In this document: positions 1 to 5,687 of the stretch, in pieces
How positions within the stretch are numbered: the stretch's first letter is position 1
How the letters are laid out: every line of letters starts with the position of its first letter
Assembly: GCA_002360325.1 (NCBI GenBank)
Contig: DEQG01000081.1
Coordinates: 1-5,687 of the forward strand
From: Salinicoccus sp. UBA3372
GTDB taxonomy: Bacteria > Bacillota > Bacilli > Staphylococcales > Salinicoccaceae
Length of the DNA: 5,687 bases
Direction of reading: 5' to 3'
Position numbers and translations under genes: made by a program
Notes under the pieces: generated by a model
Seen by the model: only the letters and a program-made list of their open reading frames with translations
Told to the model about the DNA's origin: nothing
Databases searched by the model: none

Positions 1-64
1 CCCTTCGAATGGGCATGAACCTCGGTTTTCCAGGCACTTCGTGTCACCACCCCTTTCACCATCC
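1..64. other. Unassigned segment downstream of purA terminator
   Basis: I cannot name a gene here. The segment contains small inverted repeats: CCC-TTCGAAT-GGG at 1-13, AACC/GGTT at about 19-28 and GGCAC/GTGTC at about 33-45. In staphylococci tRNA genes commonly follow purA. However, the TTCGAAT loop is closed by C-G rather than the conserved G-C pair of a T-arm, and no acceptor stem or CCA fits on either strand. It may be the edge of a structured RNA or plain spacer cut by the window. Confidence 0.3.
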
Positions 65-100
65 AAAAAAACCGCCTCAACCCGAAAGTTGTGGCGGTTT
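65..100 (-). terminator. Rho-independent terminator of purA
   Basis: On the minus strand an 8-bp stem (93-100 with 69-76, GAAACCGCC-type arm against GGCGGTTT) continues past a single A·A mismatch into a further 4-bp stem (88-91 with 78-81) closed by a 6-nt loop. A run of seven T residues (71-65) overlaps the end of the stem. It begins 13 nt after the purA stop codon and is oriented to end purA transcription. A GC-rich lower stem plus a T-run is the classic intrinsic terminator form. Confidence 0.92.
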
Positions 101-113
101 CATCAAATCAAGA

Positions 114-1400
114 TCATGCCCAGAAGTCTTTTAATAAGTTTGTCTGGTTACGGTCCGGACCAACGCTGAAGATTGAGACTTTGACGTCACATAATCTTTC
201 AATTTCGCGCAGGTAGTTCAAAGCATTCTCAGGCAGTTCATCAAGGTGTTTCACGCCTGTAATGTCTTCCTTCCAGCCAGGAAGTTCTTGATAAACAGGT
301 TTTGCGCGGTTAAGTGCACTCAAAGTTGCCGGGTATTCTGTAATTTCCTCACCATCAATTTCGTATGCGGTACAGATTTTCACAGTATCCAGTCCGCTCA
401 ATACGTCGATTGAATTCAGGGACAGGTCAGTAATGCCGCTTGCTCTTCTTGAGTGGCGGACAACGACAGAATCGAACCAGCCGACACGGCGTGGTCTGCC
501 TGTCGTCGTACCGTATTCACGGCCGATTTCACGGATGTGTTCACCGCTGTCATCAAACAGCTCGGTAGGGAAGGGACCGTCACCGACGCGTGATGTATAT
601 GCTTTACATACGCCGACCACGTTCTTCACATTTGCAGGACCGACACCGCAGCCGACAGTTACGTTACCTGCAACCGGGTTGCTGGAAGTAACGAATGGGT
701 AAGTACCGTGATCCACATCGAGCATGACGCCCTGTGCACCTTCAAATAAAACCTTTTCGCCATTTTGGAATGCGTCGTCCAAGATTTTTGCAGTATCTGT
801 CACGTAGGGCGCCAGACGTTTCGCAGCTTCCATATACGGAATGTAAATATCTTCGAATTCAAAGCCTTCGTGACCGTACAAAGCTTTGAGCGTTTTATTT
901 TTAATTTTCAAGTTTTCGTCCAGACGCTTTTTAAATACTTCTTCATCTATTAAATCAGCCATGCGGATACCGATACGCTGTACTTTGTCCACATAACACG
1001 GACCGATGCCGCGTTTTGTCGTACCGATCTTGTTTTCACCGCGTTCTTCCTCTTCACATTCATCCTGTGCAAGATGATACGGCAGAACAACTTGAGCTCT
1101 GTTGGATATGCGCAGGTTATCAACATTTATCCCGCGTTCAATCAGACCATCCAGTTCTTTGATGATGGATAGCGGGTCGATTACGACACCGTTGCCAACC
1201 AGGGACAGTTTGTCTTTATAGAAAATTCCTGATGGTACCAGATGCAATTTGTAAGTCTCGCCGCCAAACTGTATTGTGTGGCCTGCATTATTTCCACCGG
1301 AAAAACGTGCGATGATATTCGCATCTTCCGATAAGAAATCCGTTATTTTCCCTTTGCCTTCGTCTCCCCACTGCGTTCCAACTACTACTGTACCAGACAT
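114..1400 (-). CDS. purA: Adenylosuccinate synthetase PurA
   Basis: PurA joins IMP and aspartate using GTP to give adenylosuccinate, the first committed step from IMP to AMP, in the cytoplasm. The 428-residue product has the family's usual length and all the main signatures: QWGDEGKGK at 10-18 with the catalytic Asp13, the phosphate-binding loop with catalytic His41 in GGNNAGH (35-41), the family signature [12 protein letters not shown] at 131-142, EGAQG at 220-224, the substrate-binding GTTTGRPRR at 297-305 and SVGPDR near the C-terminus (412-417). The ATG start follows a strong ribosome binding site, TGGAGG at 1408-1413, with 7 nt between GGAGG and the ATG. The gene is transcribed separately from dnaB: the dnaB terminator lies between them, and a promoter fits at 1440-1468. 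In staphylococci and Bacillus, purA is known to be repressed by PurR, and possible PurR boxes are noted upstream. No truncation or missing active-site residue was seen. Confidence 0.98.
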   Translation of the reverse strand: MSGTVVVGTQWGDEGKGKITDFLSEDANIIARFSGGNNAGHTIQFGGETYKLHLVPSGIFYKDKLSLVGNGVVIDPLSIIKELDGLIERGINVDNLRISNRAQVVLPYHLAQDECEEEERGENKIGTTKRGIGPCYVDKVQRIGIRMADLIDEEVFKKRLDENLKIKNKTLKALYGHEGFEFEDIYIPYMEAAKRLAPYVTDTAKILDDAFQNGEKVLFEGAQGVMLDVDHGTYPFVTSSNPVAGNVTVGCGVGPANVKNVVGVCKAYTSRVGDGPFPTELFDDSGEHIREIGREYGTTTGRPRRVGWFDSVVVRHSRRASGITDLSLNSIDVLSGLDTVKICTAYEIDGEEITEYPATLSALNRAKPVYQELPGWKEDITGVKHLDELPENALNYLREIERLCDVKVSIFSVGPDRNQTNLLKDFWA

Positions 1401-1439
1401 TTAAGAGCCTCCAATTTATTCAATAGAAATACCGTCTAC

Positions 1440-1468
1440 ATTTTACCAATATACTATATAATATGCAA
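1440..1468 (-). promoter_or_regulatory. Probable sigma-A promoter of purA
   Basis: Reading the minus strand, a -35 box TTGCAT (1468-1463) stands exactly 17 nt from a -10 box TAAAAT (1445-1440). The -10 box is preceded by TGG, which gives the extended -10 form TGnTAAAAT. Transcription would start near 1433-1435, leaving an untranslated leader of about 35 nt that carries the purA ribosome binding site and is too short for a riboswitch. The -35 box matches TTGACA only in TTG, so the extended -10 probably matters. Other AT-rich -10-like words nearby (TATATA, TAGTAT at about 1450-1460) are alternatives. Confidence 0.65.
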
Positions 1469-1469
1469 C

Positions 1470-1514
1470 AAAAAATACGAACGTTTTTATATGTACCATA
1501 TAAAAACATTCGTA
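1470..1514 (-). terminator. Rho-independent terminator after dnaB
   Basis: An 18-bp inverted repeat (arms 1476-1493 and 1497-1514) with a 3-nt loop begins 3 nt after the dnaB TAA. On the minus-strand transcript the one imperfect position is a G·U wobble, whereas on the plus-strand transcript it would be a C·A mismatch, which favours function in the leftward direction. Six T residues follow (1475-1470). The stem is AT-rich but long. It should end the DUF2232-gdpP-rplI-dnaB transcript and insulate purA. Four of the T residues can also pair with A residues next to the dnaB stop codon, which would lengthen the stem. Confidence 0.88.
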
Positions 1515-1517
1515 ATT

Positions 1518-2906
<1,389 letters not shown>

Positions 2907-2913
2907 AATCAAT

Positions 2914-2922
2914 CCCTCCCTT
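2914..2922 (-). promoter_or_regulatory. dnaB ribosome binding site (decides the start)
   Basis: The minus strand reads AAGGGAGGG here. The GGAGG core (2919-2915) gives an 8-nt spacer to ATG 2906, while the longest reading frame would start at TTG 2912 with only 2 nt of spacer. The site therefore supports a protein beginning MNGNNQMPHD. It lies in the 29-nt gap between rplI and dnaB. Confidence 0.85.
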
Positions 2923-2935
2923 CGATTTGCATCAT

Positions 2936-3382
2936 TTATTTTTCTGCTACATGGACTTTTATTTCAGCAGTCACTTTAGGATGAAGTTTTGCATTTATCT
3001 TATGGTAGCCGAGACTCTTCAAAGGCTGTTCCATATCAAGTTTTCTCTTGTCGATTTTAAGGTCGTGCTGCTTGCTGAAGGCTTCGACCACCTGTTTTGA
3101 ACTGATTGAGCCGAATAAACGTCCGCCTTCACCGGATTTGGTTTTTATTTCGACTTCTTTGGACTCAAGCTCTTTTTTCAGCAATTGGGCATCGACCAAT
3201 TCCTGTTCTTTTTCTTCGGCAACCTGGTCATTGTGCTCTTTCAGTTTCTGAAGGTTGCCTGGTGTTGCTTCTTCTGCCAGACCTTTTTTAATCAAAAAGT
3301 TCTGTGCATAACCGGTCGCAACATTTTTCACTTCACCTTTTTTACCTTGATTTTTAACGTCACTTAGGAAAATTACTTTCAT
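2936..3382 (-). CDS. rplI: 50S ribosomal protein L9
   Basis: L9 binds 23S rRNA at the base of the L1 stalk and helps maintain reading-frame fidelity. The 148-residue product matches the family length. The N-terminal RNA-binding domain shows the L9 signature, with [18 protein letters not shown] at 13-30 followed by IKKGLA. A long charged connecting helix spans about 41-75, rich in Lys, Glu and Gln. The C-terminal domain then begins near [15 protein letters not shown] and includes the conserved KIDKRKL segment. The ATG overlaps the gdpP stop by one base (TAATG). The ribosome binding site AGGAG at 3392-3396 sits inside the last gdpP codons, 9 nt from the start, so translation is probably coupled to gdpP. 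dnaB follows in the same direction. Nothing is missing or unusual in the protein. Confidence 0.98.
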   Translation of the reverse strand: MKVIFLSDVKNQGKKGEVKNVATGYAQNFLIKKGLAEEATPGNLQKLKEHNDQVAEEKEQELVDAQLLKKELESKEVEIKTKSGEGGRLFGSISSKQVVEAFSKQHDLKIDKRKLDMEQPLKSLGYHKINAKLHPKVTAEIKVHVAEK

Positions 3383-5355
3383 TATTCTTCACTCCTGTTT
3401 TTTAAAGCTTCATCAATTACTTCATTTAAATCTTCATATGCCTGGTCGATCGAGCGGTCTTTCATAAGCGTTGCCGCATTCGTCAGATGTCCGCCGCCGC
3501 CAAGTTGTTCCATAATGAGCTGGACGTTTATTTCGCCGAATGAACGGGCGGATATACCGACCGAATCATCTTCACGGTAAGCCATGACAAATGACGCCTT
3601 GACGCCCTCGATCTGCAGCAGCTGATCGGCTGCCTGGGCAACAGTCACCGGGTGATAGATCATCGTATCATCCGATTTGACGATTGCGATGCCGTTATCT
3701 GAAATCTCGGCAGATTTGATTAAATCACTGCGTGCAATGAACGTATCGATATCATCTTTCAGGAATGTCTGGGCAAGCACCGGATCGGCACCGTGGCTTC
3801 TTAAGAAGCTCGCTGCGTCAAACGTTCTCGAACCCGTACGTAGTGTATAGTTTCTCGTATCGACGATGATTCCCGTCAGCATTACCGTCGCCTCGATACG
3901 GGACAGTCTCTTCTCGACATTCTGATACTCGAGCAGTTCTGCAACAAGCTCACTTGCACTTGATGCATAAGGTTCCATATAGACGAGCAGTGGATTGGAG
4001 ATGATTTCATCACTGCGTCTGTGATGATCGATCACAACTTTACGCGTCGACTTATTCAGAATATCTTCATCCAGCACCATGCCCGGACGGTGGGTATCCA
4101 CAACGACTATGGTCGTCTTCGGATTCATCAGATCCCAAGCATCTTCACTCGTTACAAAACGTTCCAGCAGCTCTTCACGTTCGGTGATTTCATTCATCAC
4201 CCTCTGCATCGTATCATCGATATCCTCTTCATTTAAAATGATGTGCGCCTGGATGCCGTTCATGGAAGCAAGCCTTGCGACACCTAACGATGCACCGATT
4301 GAGTCCATATCCGGACGTTTATGACCCATGATCAGCACATTGTCGCCTTCGAGCAGAATATCCCTCAGCGCATGGGCAACAACCCGCGCTTTGACACGTG
4401 TCCTTTTCTCCATCGGATCCGTCTTGCCGCCGTAAAACCTGGCGTTGCCGTTTGCAGCTTTGATCGCGACCTGATCACCGCCGCGGCCGAGCGCAAGGTC
4501 AAGGGAGGACTGGGCGAGTTCACCGATTTCGATATATTCGTCGGTGCCTTCACCGATACCGATACTGAGCGTGATCTGCACGCCGACTTCCTGGGAACGG
4601 TCACGCACTTCGTCCAGCAGATTGAATCTCGTATCTTCGATATCATTCAAGATTTTCGAGTTCAGGACGATGATGAAACGATCCTGGGAAAAACGTCTGA
4701 TATAGACATTATGACGGTTGGCCCAGTCATTGATCGTATTCGTTATCGTATTATTCAGCTCACTTTTCAAAGCTTCACTCATGTTCTGGGTGACATCGTC
4801 ATAGTTATCGAGGAATAAAATCCCGATGACCGGCGTCTTTTCCTCAACACGCTTCTGCAGCTGGCGTTCTTTCGTAATATCGATCAGATGAAGCGCCTTA
4901 TGCTCTTCTTCCCAGAAAATACGGTAATTTTTATCATTGTAGGTCGACTCGATGACTTTCATATTGTTCGCCTTGAGAGACGTCATGATATTCGAGAACA
5001 CTCTGTTGATCGGTTCTCCGATATTGTCATCCGTCAGCTCACTTAAAATCTGCGGATTCATATAGTCGATTTCATCGTCATCGTTCAACAGGATCAGCCC
5101 GGCAGGCAGCTCATCCACGGCGTATTTTCTCGAGCCGGCGATTCCATAGACGATTTTTCTTGAACGTTCCTCACTGCTTGTAATCGAGCGCGTCAAATAC
5201 AAGAACAGCGCCAGCATCAAGATGATGCTGAATAATAACACGACAAGGCCCAATCGTATGTGATTGGCCATGACAAAGATATTCAACACTAATACATGGA
5301 ATGCTGCAATTCCAAACGGGATATAAATTAGTTTTTTATCGATAATGTTGAACAT
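3382..5355 (-). CDS. gdpP: Cyclic-di-AMP phosphodiesterase GdpP (YybT family)
   Basis: GdpP hydrolyses c-di-AMP to pApA at the membrane. In staphylococci, loss of it raises c-di-AMP and affects beta-lactam tolerance, cell size and osmotic balance (family knowledge). In the 657-residue product (from ATG 5355) two membrane helices lie at about 10-29 and 36-55. A PAS-like domain follows at about 78-155. Next is a degenerate GGDEF domain, about 170-305, which has RGGDQ near 291-295 in place of an active GGDEF. The DHH phosphodiesterase domain carries the metal-binding set: [11 protein letters not shown] (His345, Asp349, Asp351), Asp420 in VVDTH, the DHH triad at 443-445 and Asp499 in VDTRN. The DHHA1 domain ends with GGGGH (619-623). 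All expected catalytic residues are present, so the enzyme looks active. An in-frame GTG at 5364 is possible, but the ribosome binding site favours ATG 5355. The gene follows the DUF2232 gene closely and overlaps rplI by 1 nt. Confidence 0.96.
   Translation of the reverse strand: MFNIIDKKLIYIPFGIAAFHVLVLNIFVMANHIRLGLVVLLFSIILMLALFLYLTRSITSSEERSRKIVYGIAGSRKYAVDELPAGLILLNDDDEIDYMNPQILSELTDDNIGEPINRVFSNIMTSLKANNMKVIESTYNDKNYRIFWEEEHKALHLIDITKERQLQKRVEEKTPVIGILFLDNYDDVTQNMSEALKSELNNTITNTINDWANRHNVYIRRFSQDRFIIVLNSKILNDIEDTRFNLLDEVRDRSQEVGVQITLSIGIGEGTDEYIEIGELAQSSLDLALGRGGDQVAIKAANGNARFYGGKTDPMEKRTRVKARVVAHALRDILLEGDNVLIMGHKRPDMDSIGASLGVARLASMNGIQAHIILNEEDIDDTMQRVMNEITEREELLERFVTSEDAWDLMNPKTTIVVVDTHRPGMVLDEDILNKSTRKVVIDHHRRSDEIISNPLLVYMEPYASSASELVAELLEYQNVEKRLSRIEATVMLTGIIVDTRNYTLRTGSRTFDAASFLRSHGADPVLAQTFLKDDIDTFIARSDLIKSAEISDNGIAIVKSDDTMIYHPVTVAQAADQLLQIEGVKASFVMAYREDDSVGISARSFGEINVQLIMEQLGGGGHLTNAATLMKDRSIDQAYEDLNEVIDEALKNRSEE
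3392..3396 (-). promoter_or_regulatory. rplI ribosome binding site inside gdpP
   Basis: AGGAG on the minus strand, 9 nt upstream of the rplI ATG, lies within the last codons of gdpP. With the TAATG stop/start overlap this arrangement suits re-initiation by ribosomes finishing gdpP, although the site is strong enough for independent initiation too. Confidence 0.8.
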
Positions 5356-5360
5356 CTGAT

Positions 5361-5687
5361 TCACTTCCTTTTTAATTTCATCAACAGTCTGAATCTGAAT
5401 ACCATTTCAAGCAGTCCGATTACGAGTGTCAGCGGTCTGATGATTGCCAGCGGAATCAATATGATGACTGATAAAACTTTGTTCACCTTTTTTTCCAGGA
5501 GGAAGAAATAGGAGAAGCTCAGTCCGTGGAGGAATACTGCCCATTCCACTAAAACATATAAATTGCTGATGATCGTACCGAATGTGTCTTCAGTAGTGGT
5601 AAAGAACGAAACGAGATACAGAATGAAAAATAAATATAGTATGAATCGCGGGAACGCCCACTCACTGAACGACATGTATGACCATGC
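5361..5687 (-). CDS. DUF2232 (YybS-like) membrane protein, C-terminal part
   Basis: This is the 3' end of a gene whose 5' part lies beyond the right edge. The frame stays open to base 5687, so the ATG at 5675 is an internal methionine and not the start. The 108 visible residues are strongly hydrophobic, with probable membrane helices in FILYLFFILYLVSFF, in the stretch from GTIISNLY to FFLL, and in VIILIPLAIIRPLTLVIGLL, and they end in a basic tail (KLKRK). The motif FSEWAFPR before the first of these helices, together with the place directly before gdpP, fits the YybS/DUF2232 family, whose members are usually about 310 residues with many membrane segments. The biochemical role of the family is not settled. 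Its stop TGA lies 5 nt before the preferred gdpP ATG, which implies co-transcription and perhaps a functional tie. The family call rests mainly on context and hydrophobicity. Confidence 0.85.
   Translation of the reverse strand, partial: AWSYMSFSEWAFPRFILYLFFILYLVSFFTTTEDTFGTIISNLYVLVEWAVFLHGLSFSYFFLLEKKVNKVLSVIILIPLAIIRPLTLVIGLLEMVFRFRLLMKLKRK
5366..5373 (-). promoter_or_regulatory. gdpP ribosome binding site (decides the start)
   Basis: The minus strand reads AAAAAGGA here, inside the last codons of the DUF2232 gene. GGA (5368-5366) is 10 nt from ATG 5355 but only 1 nt from the alternative GTG at 5364. The ATG is therefore the better start, and the GTG, which overlaps the upstream TGA as GTGA, is probably not used. 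The purine run is weaker than a full AGGAGG. Confidence 0.7.

Noticed and set aside
1..13. tRNA T-arm (CCC TTCGAAT GGG)
   Set aside because: The loop looks right, but the conserved G53-C61 closing pair is C-G here, and no acceptor stem, anticodon arm or CCA end can be fitted in the visible sequence.
34..56. A T-box-like motif on the minus strand (GGGGTGGTGACACG)
   Set aside because: It matches only part of the T-box consensus AGGGTGGNACCGCG. A T-box leader needs well over 100 nt upstream for its specifier stem, and that space is occupied by the purA terminator and purA.
1..62. A minus-strand gene starting at ATG 62 (MVKGVVTRSAWK...)
   Set aside because: The ATG follows directly after the T-run of the purA terminator with no ribosome binding site, and the visible residues match nothing I recognise. 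The frame is open only because the window ends.
4321..4818. 165-codon plus-strand open frame opposite gdpP
   Set aside because: It lies wholly antisense to well-supported gdpP coding sequence, has no convincing ribosome binding site and resembles no known family. It is a shadow frame.
3382..5355. GdpP as an active diguanylate cyclase because of its GGDEF domain
   Set aside because: The motif is RGGDQ rather than GGDEF, as in the rest of the YybT family, whose GGDEF domains are degenerate. The activity expected is c-di-AMP hydrolysis by the DHH-DHHA1 domains.
5361..5675. A complete 104-residue protein starting at ATG 5675
   Set aside because: The frame continues open upstream to the window edge, there is no ribosome binding site before 5675, and the gene position fits the tail of a longer DUF2232 protein.

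Overview
The window reads as a core-chromosome segment of a low-to-moderate GC Firmicute, most likely of the family Staphylococcaceae. This rests on gene order and protein sequence. The order DUF2232 membrane protein, gdpP, rplI, dnaB, purA is the conserved near-origin block of staphylococci and their relatives, and the DnaB, L9 and PurA sequences look staphylococcal. Base composition seems richer in GC than Staphylococcus itself, which leans towards a relative such as Salinicoccus or Jeotgalicoccus. The genus is inference only.

All five genes lie on the minus strand, so transcription runs right to left. At 5361-5687 is the C-terminal part of a DUF2232 (YybS-like) multi-pass membrane protein, cut by the right edge. 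Next comes gdpP (3382-5355), the membrane-bound cyclic-di-AMP phosphodiesterase, then rplI (2936-3382, ribosomal protein L9) and dnaB (1518-2906, replicative helicase). These four are tightly packed, with a 5-nt gap (or 4-nt overlap), a 1-nt TAATG overlap and a 29-nt gap, so they are read here as one operon. A strong hairpin with a U-run just after the dnaB stop should end it. purA (114-1400, adenylosuccinate synthetase) then has its own promoter (1440-1468) and its own rho-independent terminator (65-100). Positions 1-64 hold no gene I can name.

The genes share housekeeping and signalling roles rather than one pathway: second-messenger turnover (GdpP), translation (L9), replication (DnaB) and AMP synthesis (PurA). 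I see no mobile element, CRISPR array, phage gene or new biological system. The points most worth checking are two start codons that differ from the longest reading frames (dnaB and gdpP), a hairpin upstream of purA whose arms also resemble PurR boxes, and a short structured segment at the left edge.
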